NCBI GenBank assembly: GCA_945877125.1
Contig: CAMCQT010000044.1
Span: forward strand, 1-33,818
Origin: Candidatus Brevifilum fermentans
Lineage (GTDB): Bacteria; Chloroflexota; Anaerolineae; Anaerolineales; Villigracilaceae
Direction: 5' to 3'
Length of the DNA stretch: 33,818 nt
This document shows positions 14,984 to 22,578 of this stretch, in pieces. The position numbers were made by a program, and so were the translations under genes. The notes under the pieces were generated by a model that ran no database searches, was not told the DNA's origin, and saw only the letters and a list, made by a program, of their open reading frames with translations. The first letter of the stretch is position 1, and the number at the start of each line of letters is the position of its first letter.

Positions 14984-16339
14984 ATGCTCATAACAAACGC
15001 AAACATCATCACCTGGGAATCTGAAAATCGGATTCTCGAAAACTACGCGATCTATATCGAAAGTGATCGCATCAAAGAGATCGGCACCACCAAATCTCTG
15101 ACCGCGAAATATCCAAAAGCGAAAACGATGGATGCGCGCGGCCAATACGTTATGCCGGGAAATATTTGCGCGCACACTCATTTTTATAGTGCATTTGCGC
15201 GCGGCATGGCAATTCCGGGGCCGGCGCCAAAAGATTTCCCTGAGATTCTGCAAAAGTTGTGGTGGCCGCTTGACCGTTCGCTCGATGCGGAAGCAGTCCG
15301 CTTCTCGGCGCTCTCCTGCCTGGTGGATGCGATCAAGCACGGCACCACCACCCTGATCGATCATCACGCTTCGCCAAACTCAATTGACGGCTCGCTCGAC
15401 CTGATTGCCGATGCCGTGGACAAAAGCGGATTGCGCGGCGTGCTGTGCTACGAAGTGACAGACCGCGATGGCAGCGATAAAGCCAACGCGGGGATTAACG
15501 AAAACGTGCGCTTCCTAAAACGATTAGCCGCCGACCCGCATCCGCGGCTAGCCGGGACTTTTGGACTGCACGCCAGTCTGACGCTTTCGGGCATCACCTT
15601 GGAAGCTTGTCGCGCCGCAGTCCCCGAAGGGACAGGTTTTCATGTCCACACGGCTGAGCATGAATCAGATGAATATGACAGCCTGAGCAAAAGCGGAATG
15701 CGCGTGATTGACCGTCTGCAAAAACATGAAATCCTCGGACCCAAGACAATCACCGCGCACGGCATCCATTTTGATGCGCGTGAAATAGAAATCCTCAAAG
15801 AGACCGGCACATGGCTCTCGCACCAGCCGCGCTCCAATATGAATAACGGCGTGGGCGTCACTCCTGTTGAATCCATGATGCGCATGGGAGTTAAAGTCTG
15901 TTTGGGAAATGATGGTTTCTCCAACGCCATGTGGGAAGAGTGGAAGACCGTTTATCTTTTGCACAAATCCCATCACCGCGACCCGCGCCGCATGGGTGGA
16001 TACGACGTGACGCAAATGGCGATCTACAACAACGCCGCGCTTGCCAATCAATTCTTCCCCGCCGCCCCCATTGGACAGATCGTCCCCGGCGCATTCGCCG
16101 ACTTGATTTTCGTCGATTACCATCCCTACACGCCCATGACCGCTGGCAATCTGCCCTGGCACATCATCTTCGGCTTTCAGCAAAGCATGGTCACGACCAC
16201 CATTGCGGCAGGCAAAGTCTTGATGAAAGACCGCGAACTGCTGACCCTCAACGAAGCAGAAATCGCCGCTCGCGCCCGGGAAATCGCCCCGCGCATTTGG
16301 AAACGCTACGAAGAAGAAGTGGCGAAGGCGATGGGGTAA
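14984..16339 (+). CDS. ssnA: SsnA-type amidohydrolase
   Basis: This 451-residue metal-dependent amidohydrolase begins two bases after the STAND ATPase stop. The metal site is visible as AHTHFYS (His64, His66), HVHTAEHE, TAHGIHF and LGNDGF. The signature pieces LWWPLDRSLD, TLIDHHASPNSIDGSLD, RSNMNNGVG and the C-terminal APRIWKRYEE match SsnA, the putative aminohydrolase found next to selenium-dependent purine hydroxylase genes in other bacteria. The substrate is unproven; deaminases of guanine and adenosine derivatives are the closest characterised relatives. No molybdenum hydroxylase genes are present here. Instead the gene leads into the F420 cluster, 113 bases upstream of npdG. Confidence 0.82.
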   Translation: MLITNANIITWESENRILENYAIYIESDRIKEIGTTKSLTAKYPKAKTMDARGQYVMPGNICAHTHFYSAFARGMAIPGPAPKDFPEILQKLWWPLDRSLDAEAVRFSALSCLVDAIKHGTTTLIDHHASPNSIDGSLDLIADAVDKSGLRGVLCYEVTDRDGSDKANAGINENVRFLKRLAADPHPRLAGTFGLHASLTLSGITLEACRAAVPEGTGFHVHTAEHESDEYDSLSKSGMRVIDRLQKHEILGPKTITAHGIHFDAREIEILKETGTWLSHQPRSNMNNGVGVTPVESMMRMGVKVCLGNDGFSNAMWEEWKTVYLLHKSHHRDPRRMGGYDVTQMAIYNNAALANQFFPAAPIGQIVPGAFADLIFVDYHPYTPMTAGNLPWHIIFGFQQSMVTTTIAAGKVLMKDRELLTLNEAEIAARAREIAPRIWKRYEEEVAKAMG

Positions 16340-16410
16340 GGTTTATAAAGTATCTGAGGTAGTCGAAGTTCCTGAGGTTTTAAAACCTTATAAACATTAG
16401 GAACTTCAGA
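16338..16410. repeat. Inverted-repeat region between ssnA and the F420 reductase gene
   Basis: Arms GAAGTTCCT (16365-16373) and AGGAACTTC (16399-16407) enclose a palindrome GGTTTTAAAACC and a CCTTATAAAC unit related to GGTTTATAAAG at 16340. The hairpin lacks a T-run, so it looks more like one of the resident palindromic repeats than a classical terminator. Confidence 0.65.
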
Positions 16411-16452
16411 CACCACAAAAACATCAAAAACACACACATTTCTGGAGATTAA

Positions 16453-17127
16453 ATGACCGACTCGAATCTTTTATTAACCGTCGCTGTACTTGGCGGAACT
16501 GGCAAAGAAGGCAAGGGACTTGCATTTCGTTGGGCACGCGCGGGCTACCGTGTGTTGATCGGTTCGCGCAGTGTTGAAAAAGCTGTCGCGGCTGCAAGTG
16601 AGATTAAGGAAATGCTCGGGGACGCAGGCTCTGTCGAAGGGCTGACCAATCTCGAAGCGGCGCGCGAAGCGAATATCGCCGTGTTGACCGTTCCGTATGC
16701 CGCGCATCGCGACACATTGGAATCAATCAAAGAGGAACTCAAAGGCAAAATCCTTGTGGATGTGACGGTTCCGCTCGTGCCGCCTAAAGTCTCCACGGTT
16801 CAAATGCCTGCCGCTGGTTCTGCCGCTCAGGAAGCCAAACAGATCGTCGGTGAGGATGTGCAGGTTTGCGCCGCGTTCCAAAATATTGGGTATGACCATC
16901 TGCTCGATAACTCGGACGTGGAATGTGACGTGCTCGTCACAGGCACAAGCAAGGAAGCCCGCGCCGAAACGATCCGATTGGTTGAAGCCGCAGGTCTACG
17001 CGGCTGGGATGCCGGCCCCATTGAAAACTCTGTCGTTGTCGAAGGTATGACAAGCATCTTGATCGGCATCAATAAAAAATATGGATCGACCCATGCTGGC
17101 ATCAAGATCACTGGCGTTTCACGTTAA
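16453..17127 (+). CDS. npdG: NADPH-dependent F420 reductase (Fno/NpdG)
   Basis: This 224-residue enzyme transfers hydride between NADPH and coenzyme F420, supplying reduced F420 to the oxidoreductases encoded nearby. The N-terminal Rossmann fold has LGGTGKEGKGLAFRWARAGYR with the GxGxxG loop at 14-20 and SRS at 38-40, which binds the NADP 2'-phosphate. VTVPYAAH (about 78) and the VAAFQNI-type segment VCAAFQNIGYDHLLD (about 137-151) are typical for the F420 site. GGAG lies seven bases before the ATG. The stop codon falls inside the left arm of an ACGTTAAACGT inverted repeat that ends right at the start codon of cofE. Confidence 0.92.
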   Translation: MTDSNLLLTVAVLGGTGKEGKGLAFRWARAGYRVLIGSRSVEKAVAAASEIKEMLGDAGSVEGLTNLEAAREANIAVLTVPYAAHRDTLESIKEELKGKILVDVTVPLVPPKVSTVQMPAAGSAAQEAKQIVGEDVQVCAAFQNIGYDHLLDNSDVECDVLVTGTSKEARAETIRLVEAAGLRGWDAGPIENSVVVEGMTSILIGINKKYGSTHAGIKITGVSR

Positions 17128-17152
17128 ACGTATCATGCTCAACGTTTAACGT
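17121..17152. promoter_or_regulatory. Inverted repeat spanning the npdG stop and cofE start
   Basis: ACGTTAAACGT (17121-17131) and its reverse complement ACGTTTAACGT (17142-17152) flank a ten-base loop. The npdG TAA lies inside the left arm, and the cofE ATG follows the right arm directly. Each arm is itself nearly palindromic. No Shine-Dalgarno sequence exists for cofE, so the hairpin may influence coupling, or it is simply a repeat unit. Confidence 0.7.
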
Positions 17153-17920
17153 ATGCCTCTTTCACTCACCCCACTTAAAAACATCCCCCTTATCCGCCAA
17201 GATGACAACTTGGCGGATATTCTACTTAAATCCTTGCAGGAAACAAACGTCGAATTGCACAATGACGACATTCTTGTCATCGCGCAAAAGATCGTCAGCA
17301 AAGCCGAAGGACGCATGGTCAATATTGCCACCATCACCCCTTCTGCCCGCGCGCGGGAACTTGCAGAAGAATCAAAAAAAGACGCGCGTGTTGTGGAACT
17401 CATGCTTCAGGAAAGCAACGAAGTTTTACGCATACGCGTGGGAACGATCATCGTTGAACACAAACTCGGCTTCGTCTGCGCCAACGCCGGCATAGACCAT
17501 TCAAACGTCAGCGGCGGCGGAAACGAAAAAGAAGAATATGTATTATTACTGCCCGAAGACCCGGACCAATCTGCGCGGAATATTCGTGAACAGATCAAAC
17601 AAAAAACCGGCGTCAATATCGGCGTGATGATTATCGACTCACATGGACGCGCCTGGAGAAATGGCACAGTCGGCATTTGCATCGGCTTGAGCGGAATCCC
17701 CGCGCTGATGGATGAGCGCGGCTGGAAAGACCTGTTTGGCTACACACTTCAAATCACAGTCGTCGGAATAGCCGACGAACTCGCCGCCGCCGCCTCGCTG
17801 ATGATGGGGCAAGCCGCCGAAGGCATCCCCGCCGTGCATGTGCGCGGCTTCCCCTATCCGCTGGGCGAAGGCACGCTCAAGGAATTAATCCGCCCAAAGA
17901 ATCAAGATATGTTTCGGTAG
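17153..17920 (+). CDS. cofE: Coenzyme F420-0:L-glutamate ligase
   Basis: CofE uses GTP to add gamma-linked glutamates to F420-0. The 255 residues match the stand-alone enzyme and the N-terminal half of actinobacterial FbiB. Motifs include LTPLKNIPLI (5-14), DDILVIAQKIVSKAEGRMV (38-56), LGFVCANAGIDHSNVSGGG (105-123), with acidic and Ser residues of the metal-GTP site, and IIDSHGRAWRNGTVGICIG (160-178). There is no fused C-terminal nitroreductase domain; a separate nitroreductase gene follows two genes downstream. The gap behind it (17921-18189) holds a palindromic repeat and no other gene. Confidence 0.95.
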   Translation: MPLSLTPLKNIPLIRQDDNLADILLKSLQETNVELHNDDILVIAQKIVSKAEGRMVNIATITPSARARELAEESKKDARVVELMLQESNEVLRIRVGTIIVEHKLGFVCANAGIDHSNVSGGGNEKEEYVLLLPEDPDQSARNIREQIKQKTGVNIGVMIIDSHGRAWRNGTVGICIGLSGIPALMDERGWKDLFGYTLQITVVGIADELAAAASLMMGQAAEGIPAVHVRGFPYPLGEGTLKELIRPKNQDMFR

Positions 17921-17927
17921 GCAAATC

Positions 17928-18132
17928 GTTAAGTAGTTGTATGGCAAAACTAACGGTAATCTTATGCGTGTTTGATAAACTGAACTTAATGCAAAAATCA
18001 ATTAACTACTTAGCCAGTGTCATTGCGAGGGCGTTCTTGTTCTTGCCCGAAGCAATCTGCTCTCAACGGCGCTGAGATTGCTTCGCCGCCAAAGTGCAAA
18101 AGCGGCGGCTCGCAATGACAACTGAGTAGTTA
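17928..18132. repeat. ATTGCGAG/GAAGCAATCT repeat, copy 2, with AGTAGTTA flanks
   Basis: The core element spans 18019-18119 (GTCATTGCGAG ... CTCGCAATGAC) with inner arms GAAGCAATCT and AGATTGCTTC; relative to copies 1 and 3 it is inverted. Outside it, TAACTACT (18003-18010) pairs with AGTAGTTA (18125-18132), and a further TTAAGTAGTT (17929-17938) pairs with the same left flank, giving alternative foldings. No gene or promoter was recognised in this 269-base gap. Confidence 0.85.
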
Positions 18133-18189
18133 CCAGAAATCAAACTATTAAAGATGTCCATCCCATGTGTTTTTGCATCAAAGGTTAAG

Positions 18190-18588
18190 ATGATACAAAT
18201 TCCCGAAAAGTTGCAAGACCTGCTCGCCGACGAAAAGAAAGCCTTCGTCTATCTCGCTACACTCATGAATGACGGCGCCCCACAAGTTACCCCTGTCTGG
18301 TTCAACACCGACGGCGAACATATTCTCATCAACTCCGCGGCAGGACGCATCAAAGATAAAAACATGCGCGCCCGCGCCAACGTTGCCCTGTGCATCGCCG
18401 ACCCCGCAGACCCTTATCGTTACCTCCAACTCCAGGGCGAGGTAATCGAGATCACCACCGAAGGCGCAGACGATCAAATTGACGCACTGGCTTTCAAATA
18501 TTTGGGCAAAGATAAATACCCTTTCAGACAACCCGAAGAACAACGCGTTACCTATAAAATTAAACCACTCAAAGTTGATGCCCACTAA
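18190..18588 (+). CDS. PPOX-class (split-barrel) F420- or flavin-dependent oxidoreductase
   Basis: Starting at the ATG at 18190 (an AAGG lies seven bases before it), the protein has 132 residues and matches the pyridoxamine-5'-phosphate-oxidase-like split barrel. Features are FVYLATLMNDGAPQVTPVWF with the conserved cofactor-facing strand pair, INSAAGRIKDKNMRARANVALCIAD with basic residues suited to the F420 phosphate or polyglutamate tail, and YLQLQGEVIEIT. Family members from F420-producing bacteria reduce quinones, biliverdin or other substrates. The setting in an F420 biosynthesis cluster favours F420 over FMN. Its end overlaps the nitroreductase start by 11 bases, implying coupled translation. 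Confidence 0.85.
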   Translation: MIQIPEKLQDLLADEKKAFVYLATLMNDGAPQVTPVWFNTDGEHILINSAAGRIKDKNMRARANVALCIADPADPYRYLQLQGEVIEITTEGADDQIDALAFKYLGKDKYPFRQPEEQRVTYKIKPLKVDAH

Positions 18589-19189
18589 AGAGGATTTACA
18601 AACCTTCCTGCGGACTCGACGCTCGGTCCGCCGCTTCAAGCCCGACCCTGTGCCTGATTCGGTGATCGAGAGCATTCTCCACACTGCCACATTCGCCCCG
18701 TCCGCACACAACCTCCAACCCTGGAGATTTGCCGTCATAAATAATTCATCTGTCAAAACGCGGCTTGGGGAAGTCCTCACCTCCAAAATGCAAGCGGATA
18801 TGCAAGCCGAAGGCGCAGATAAATCAAGTATCGAAAAACGTGTGACCACATCCCAGCGCCGCATAAACGAAGCACCTGTCGTCGTCATCCTTTGCCGCGA
18901 CAAAACCGATGTCCGCGCTGACACGCCCGAAGAAGCGGTCATGGGCATCCAATCCACGGCGTTGGCGGGGATGCAACTTTTGCTCGCCGCGCACGCCGAA
19001 GGATTAGGCGGAAATTGGATCTGTTGGCCGCTGTACGCACAGGAAGCAACCCGCACAACTCTGGAATTACCCGAAACCTGGGAACCGCAAGCCATGTACT
19101 TTTTCGGCTATCCTGCCGAAATTCCCCAAGTAAAAGAAAGAAAATCCATTAAGGAAATCGTCAAAACATTTAAACCTTCAAACGTTTAA
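18578..19189 (+). CDS. Nitroreductase-family protein, probable dehydro-F420-0 reductase (FbiB C-terminal-like)
   Basis: The ATG at 18578 overlaps the end of the preceding gene. The 203-residue FMN-binding nitroreductase shows [15 protein letters not shown] (12-26) and [13 protein letters not shown] (39-51) for FMN contacts, then a [23 protein letters not shown] segment and a late FFGYPAE. In actinobacteria the FbiB C-terminal domain of this family reduces dehydro-F420-0, the product of the phosphoenolpyruvate route. A separate gene lying between cofE and cofD suggests the same job in trans. This is an inference from location; a general nitroreductase remains possible. The stop codon lies in the centre of the palindrome AACGTTTAAACGTT. 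Confidence 0.82.
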   Translation: MPTKEDLQTFLRTRRSVRRFKPDPVPDSVIESILHTATFAPSAHNLQPWRFAVINNSSVKTRLGEVLTSKMQADMQAEGADKSSIEKRVTTSQRRINEAPVVVILCRDKTDVRADTPEEAVMGIQSTALAGMQLLLAAHAEGLGGNWICWPLYAQEATRTTLELPETWEPQAMYFFGYPAEIPQVKERKSIKEIVKTFKPSNV

Positions 19190-19194
19190 ACGTT
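19181..19194. repeat. AACGTTTAAACGTT palindrome at the nitroreductase/cofD junction
   Basis: A perfect 14-base palindrome contains the TAA stop of the nitroreductase gene (19187-19189) and ends 11 bases before the cofD ATG. Flanking CTTCAAAC and GTTCAAAC units suggest the same simple-repeat family as the ACGTTTAACGT units before cofE. No Shine-Dalgarno sequence is seen for cofD. Confidence 0.7.
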
Positions 19195-19205
19195 CAAACC
19201 CAACC

Positions 19206-20138
19206 ATGAAAATAGTAGCCCTCGCGGGCGGAGTCGGCGGCGCGAAACTGGCGCACGGACTAGCCCAAATCCTCTCACCTGAAGACCTGACCGTCATCGT
19301 CAATACTGGCGATGACTTTGAACATCTGGGGTTAACCATCTGCCCCGATCTGGACACAGTTTGCTACACCCTCGCCGGACTCGCAAATTCAGAAACAGGC
19401 TGGGGACGTGTGAACGAAACCTGGAACACAATCTCGAACATCGAAAAACTTGGCGGACCAAATTGGTTTCGGCTTGGTGACCAGGATTTCGGCACGCACA
19501 TTGAAAGAACAAGAAGGCTAAAAGAAGGACAATCGCTTTCACAGATCACAAAAGATTTTTGCAAAGCATGGGGAATTAAGCAGACCGTTTTGCCAATGAC
19601 CGATTCACCTGTGCGAACCATTGTGGACACAGACGAAGGTGAGTTGGCTTTTCAGGAATATTTTGTCCACAGACACTGTGAGCCGAGAGTCAAAGGCTTT
19701 CGGTTTGACGGTGTCGAAGTCGCTGAACCAGCTAGCGGGGCGCGCGAAGCGATTGAATCAGCGGACGCAATCGTCATTTGCCCATCCAATCCGTGGGTCA
19801 GCATTGATCCGATTTTGCGCGTTCTTTCCCTCACCCCTGCCCCCCTCTCCCACGAGGAGAGGAGAAAACCCATCATTGCGATCTCGCCCATCATCGGCGG
19901 AAAGACCGTGAAGGGACCCGCCGCCAAGATGTACGCCGAACTAGGAATTGAGCCTTCGGCGCTGGCTGTCGCGGAACATTACCGTGATTTGTTGACCGGA
20001 TTTGTATTGGATATCAAAGACGAGCAGTTGTCAGACAAATTTCGGGGTAAAATATTGGCGACAGACACACTGATGAACTCATCTGCTGACCGCGCACGAT
20101 TGGCAGTGGATGTACTCCACTTTATTGGGAGTTTATAA
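19206..20138 (+). CDS. cofD: 2-phospho-L-lactate / phosphoenolpyruvate transferase CofD, with in-frame repeat insertion
   Basis: CofD (FbiA) joins the activated phosphoester from CofC to the deazaflavin FO, yielding F420-0 or its dehydro form. The 310-residue protein starts [18 protein letters not shown], the nucleotide loop, followed by [21 protein letters not shown] (FO and metal site), [16 protein letters not shown] and [19 protein letters not shown] near residue 222. Just before that strand, residues about 208-221 ([11 protein letters not shown]) come from a CCCTCTCCC palindrome at 19827-19866, lying where relatives have a surface helix or loop. The cofC gene follows after two bases, with its ribosome site GGGAG inside the end of cofD. 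Confidence 0.95.
   Translation: MKIVALAGGVGGAKLAHGLAQILSPEDLTVIVNTGDDFEHLGLTICPDLDTVCYTLAGLANSETGWGRVNETWNTISNIEKLGGPNWFRLGDQDFGTHIERTRRLKEGQSLSQITKDFCKAWGIKQTVLPMTDSPVRTIVDTDEGELAFQEYFVHRHCEPRVKGFRFDGVEVAEPASGAREAIESADAIVICPSNPWVSIDPILRVLSLTPAPLSHEERRKPIIAISPIIGGKTVKGPAAKMYAELGIEPSALAVAEHYRDLLTGFVLDIKDEQLSDKFRGKILATDTLMNSSADRARLAVDVLHFIGSL
19827..19866. repeat. CCCTCTCCC palindrome inside cofD
   Basis: Arms CCTCTCC (19844-19850) and GGAGAGG (19856-19862), preceded by TCCCTCACCCCTGCC. It is oriented oppositely, relative to the coding strand, to the copies in moeA and the GT-C gene, and it is still read through without a stop. Confidence 0.8.
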
Positions 20139-20140
20139 AC

Positions 20141-20749
20141 ATGACACTTTGGGCAATTGTCCCGGTAAAACCTTTGCGACGAGGAAAGTCGCGTCTCGCT
20201 GGAACGTTAACTGAAGATGAAAGAACTGCATTAAATCAGGAATTGTTAGAACACACGCTCAAGGTGCTTTCCACCTTGAAAGAGTTGGATCAAGTATTGG
20301 TGGTCAGCCGTGACCCGCAAGCCCTGACCATTGCGCGCAACCACGGCGCAAGAACTGTGCAGGAAGATGGTCAGCCGCATTTGAATACTGCGCTGGCGCG
20401 CGCCACTGTGATGGCACAAGTCCATTCGATACGCGGAATTTTAGTACTGCCCGCAGACCTGCCGCTGCTGACCCATGATGATGTGCTGGCATTAATTGAC
20501 CGCGCAGCAAAACCACCCGTGGTTGTGATCGCACCCGACAGACACGGCAAAGGGACAAACGCCCTGCTGATGGTTCCCTCGGGACAAATTGAATATGATT
20601 TCGGCGAAGGCTCATTCCAAAGACATTGTGACCGCGCCATAAAATCTGGCGCAAGATTGGAAATTGTAGAGTTACCCTCTCTTGGTCTGGATTTGGACCT
20701 ACCCGAAGACTTGGAAATGATAAGAAAATTGGAAGCGCTAAAAACTTAA
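20141..20749 (+). CDS. cofC: 2-phospho-L-lactate / phosphoenolpyruvate guanylyltransferase
   Basis: CofC (FbiD) activates 2-phospholactate or phosphoenolpyruvate with GTP, making the donor used by CofD. The 202-residue protein is a small nucleotidyltransferase: WAIVPVKPLRRGKSRLAG (4-21) with the GTP-binding loop and Lys/Arg, VLVVSRDP, GILVLPADLPLLTHDDV with the metal-binding Asp residues, VVIAPDRHGKGTNALLM with the nucleobase-contacting DRxxxGTN, and LDLDLPEDL at the end. It is coupled to cofD (two-base gap). The 82-base gap to the next gene contains a diverged GATGAAGG repeat (20750-20785). Preference for PEP over phospholactate is inferred only from the nearby nitroreductase. Confidence 0.94.
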   Translation: MTLWAIVPVKPLRRGKSRLAGTLTEDERTALNQELLEHTLKVLSTLKELDQVLVVSRDPQALTIARNHGARTVQEDGQPHLNTALARATVMAQVHSIRGILVLPADLPLLTHDDVLALIDRAAKPPVVVIAPDRHGKGTNALLMVPSGQIEYDFGEGSFQRHCDRAIKSGARLEIVELPSLGLDLDLPEDLEMIRKLEALKT

Positions 20750-20785
20750 TCAATGATGAAGGCTGAATGATGAAGGACGAGAAGA
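20750..20785. repeat. Diverged GATGAAGG repeat after cofC
   Basis: Units AATGATGAAGGCTG and AATGATGAAGGACG lie between the cofC stop and the LLM gene. Unlike the copies upstream of start codons at 2820 and 4849, here the purine-rich strand is the coding strand. Confidence 0.55.
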
Positions 20786-20831
20786 AGGTCCGAACATCAT
20801 TTAATAAATTTTTATTTTCAAGGAGAAAACT

Positions 20832-21830
20832 ATGACCGAACGTGTTGCCCTATATCTGCAAGATTCGCACGACCTGCGTGATGGAATGGATTATGCAAAA
20901 TACGCAGAAGAAAAAGGTTTTGAAGCTGTTTGGCAGGCTGAAAGCCGTTTGGTGCGCGATGCAATCGTACCCATGGCGGCTTACGCGGCAGTGACGAATA
21001 AGATCAAGGTCGGCTCTGGCGTGATCAACAACTGGACACGCAACATCGGTTTGCTTGCCGCAACATTCCTAACCCTGGACGACCTCGCCCCCAACCGCGT
21101 CATCTGTGGAATTGGCGCATGGTGGGATCCGCTAGCCAAGAACGTAGGTATTGACCGCCGCAAGCCCTTGCTTGCCATGCGCGAAACTGTCGAAGTGATG
21201 CGCCGCCTGTTGAATATGGAACGCGTTACCTTCCACGGTGAATTCCACCACGTAGACGGCATCGAACTGGACGTGGTGCATGGTCGCCGCGAACCGCGCA
21301 ATGTGCCGATCATGATCGGCGCGACCGGCGATTTGATGATGGAAATGACCGGCGAAATCGCTGACGGCTGCGTGATGAATTACTGCGTCGCCCCCGAATA
21401 CAACGACCGCGCTCTTGAACTGCTTACCAAAGGCGCCGAGAAAGCGGGACGCAAGATCGAAGACATTGACCGCCCGCAGTTGATTGTCTGCTCGGTGGAT
21501 GAAGATCACGACAAAGCGATTGAGTACACCAAAGAACTGCTTTGCCAGTACCTTGCCCAACAGCCGCACATCGCCAAGGCTTCGAACGTTTCGCAGGAAG
21601 TCATCAACAACATCCAAGCCACCTTGGGATGGCCTGCCACAAAGGAACAGATCAACAAAGCCAAGCATTTCGTCCCTGACGAATTGGTTCACAAGATCAC
21701 AGCCTCTGGCACACCCGCAGAAGCCCGCGCCAAAGTCGCAGAATACACCAAGCGCGGATGCACCTGCCCGATCTTGTATCCCGTCGGCGGGAATTTCAAA
21801 TTGCTGATCGATACGTTTGCACAGAATTAA
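20832..21830 (+). CDS. LLM-class F420-dependent oxidoreductase (MER-like)
   Basis: This 332-residue luciferase-like barrel protein is of the F420-dependent group related to methylenetetrahydromethanopterin reductase. Visible features are [64 protein letters not shown] with the typical GxG loop, [23 protein letters not shown], and a C-terminal [28 protein letters not shown]. It presumably uses reduced F420 made by the gene at 16453; the substrate is unknown. AAGGAGAAA lies before the ATG. The gene is followed by a hairpin-pair repeat and a good terminator. Confidence 0.9.
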   Translation: MTERVALYLQDSHDLRDGMDYAKYAEEKGFEAVWQAESRLVRDAIVPMAAYAAVTNKIKVGSGVINNWTRNIGLLAATFLTLDDLAPNRVICGIGAWWDPLAKNVGIDRRKPLLAMRETVEVMRRLLNMERVTFHGEFHHVDGIELDVVHGRREPRNVPIMIGATGDLMMEMTGEIADGCVMNYCVAPEYNDRALELLTKGAEKAGRKIEDIDRPQLIVCSVDEDHDKAIEYTKELLCQYLAQQPHIAKASNVSQEVINNIQATLGWPATKEQINKAKHFVPDELVHKITASGTPAEARAKVAEYTKRGCTCPILYPVGGNFKLLIDTFAQN

Positions 21831-21836
21831 CGGAGC

Positions 21837-21876
21837 GCAGACTTTAGTCTGCTTTGCGTTGCGGACTAAAGTCCGC
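21837..21876. repeat. Paired GACTTTAGTC quasi-palindromes
   Basis: GCAGACTTTAGTCTGC (21837-21852) and GCGGACTAAAGTCCGC (21861-21876). Each forms a hairpin, and the core of the second is the reverse complement of the first. The third base pair differs (A-T versus G-C) with both partners changed, which preserves the stem. Confidence 0.88.
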
Positions 21877-21889
21877 ATTCCCATATCTC

Positions 21890-21921
21890 AAAAATCCGCG
21901 TCTCCTTGACGCGGATTTTTT
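21890..21921 (+). terminator. Rho-independent terminator after the LLM gene
   Basis: Arms AAAATCCGCGTC (21891-21902) and GACGCGGATTTT (21908-21919) around a TCCTT loop, followed by further T. It closes the F420 cluster ahead of the TetR gene. Confidence 0.9.
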
Positions 21922-21947
21922 GTTGTGATATTCTTGCGCCCGCCGAC

Positions 21948-21967
21948 TAGACTGACCAGTCGGTCTA
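21948..21967. promoter_or_regulatory. TetR-type operator overlapping the regulator's own promoter
   Basis: TAGACTGACCAGTCGGTCTA is a 20-base palindrome with 16 matching positions, eight bases before the TetR ATG. Its first six bases also resemble a -10 box (TAGACT), with a TTGTGA 19 bases upstream, so binding would block transcription. Autoregulation is inferred. Confidence 0.72.
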
Positions 21968-21975
21968 CAAACTCT

Positions 21976-22578
21976 ATGTCCACGCAAAACCCCGACCCCA
22001 CGCAAGAAACTCGTACCCGAATTTTGGAAGCCGCTGTGAAAGTGTTCGCCACGAAGGGCTACCACGATACCAAAGTGGACGACATCGTGAGCGAATCCAG
22101 CACGTCCAAAGGTTCGTTCTATTTTTATTTCCCCAGCAAACAGGATATTTTCCTTGCGTTGAGCGACACCTTTGCCGACTTGCTCGAATCCAAAATCACT
22201 CAAGCGATGGAAAAAGAGTCACACGGAATTCAGCAAATGGACTCGGCTCTGCGCGCCAGCCTCGGCTTGTTCACCCAATATCGCGGACTGGCAAAGATTG
22301 CGCTGGTGCAAGCCGTGGGATTGGGCGCCGTATTCGAGGAACGCCGTCGCGCCATCAACAACCGCCTAACGCTGATTATCCAATCACGGCTGGAGCGGGC
22401 TGCGGCGGACGGGAGCATCCCGCCATTGCACGCGGAGATCACAGCGCGGGCATGGGTCGGCGCATTAAATGAAATTGTGATCCAGTGGATTTACACAGGC
22501 ACGCCGCCGTTGGAAGAATCACTGCCTGCGCTGAAAATATTTTTGTTGCGGTCAATTGGGAAAGAAAGTGAAAAGTAA
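21976..22578 (+). CDS. TetR/AcrR-family transcriptional regulator
   Basis: The ATG at 21976 gives a 200-residue protein. The N-terminal helix-turn-helix is clear: TRILEAAVKVFATKGYHDTKVDDIVSESSTSKGSFYFYFPSKQDIFLAL, with the GSFYFYFPSK recognition region at residues 46-55. The C-terminal ligand domain is helical and unspecific. The operator palindrome lies just upstream, and an ABC import operon follows, so it likely regulates itself and possibly that transporter. The protein ends ESEK encoded by GAAAGTGAAAAG-TAA, the start of an AAGTAAAAAGT array, so its C-terminus and stop appear to be supplied by the repeat. Confidence 0.9.
   Translation: MSTQNPDPTQETRTRILEAAVKVFATKGYHDTKVDDIVSESSTSKGSFYFYFPSKQDIFLALSDTFADLLESKITQAMEKESHGIQQMDSALRASLGLFTQYRGLAKIALVQAVGLGAVFEERRRAINNRLTLIIQSRLERAAADGSIPPLHAEITARAWVGALNEIVIQWIYTGTPPLEESLPALKIFLLRSIGKESEK

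Noticed and set aside
17921-18189. A small gene or riboswitch in the gap after cofE
   Set aside because: No open frame with a ribosome site and no known riboswitch consensus; the space is explained by palindromic repeat copy 2 and its flanking inverted repeats.
18178-19095. A 305-codon open frame on the minus strand opposite the PPOX and nitroreductase genes
   Set aside because: Its translation shows no family motif, is rich in Cys, Ser and Arg, and lies antisense to two well-recognised overlapping genes; it is a by-product of their codon use.
21132-21884. A 250-codon minus-strand frame opposite the LLM oxidoreductase gene
   Set aside because: It is antisense to a clear F420-dependent enzyme, starts inside it and crosses the terminator; no motif is seen.
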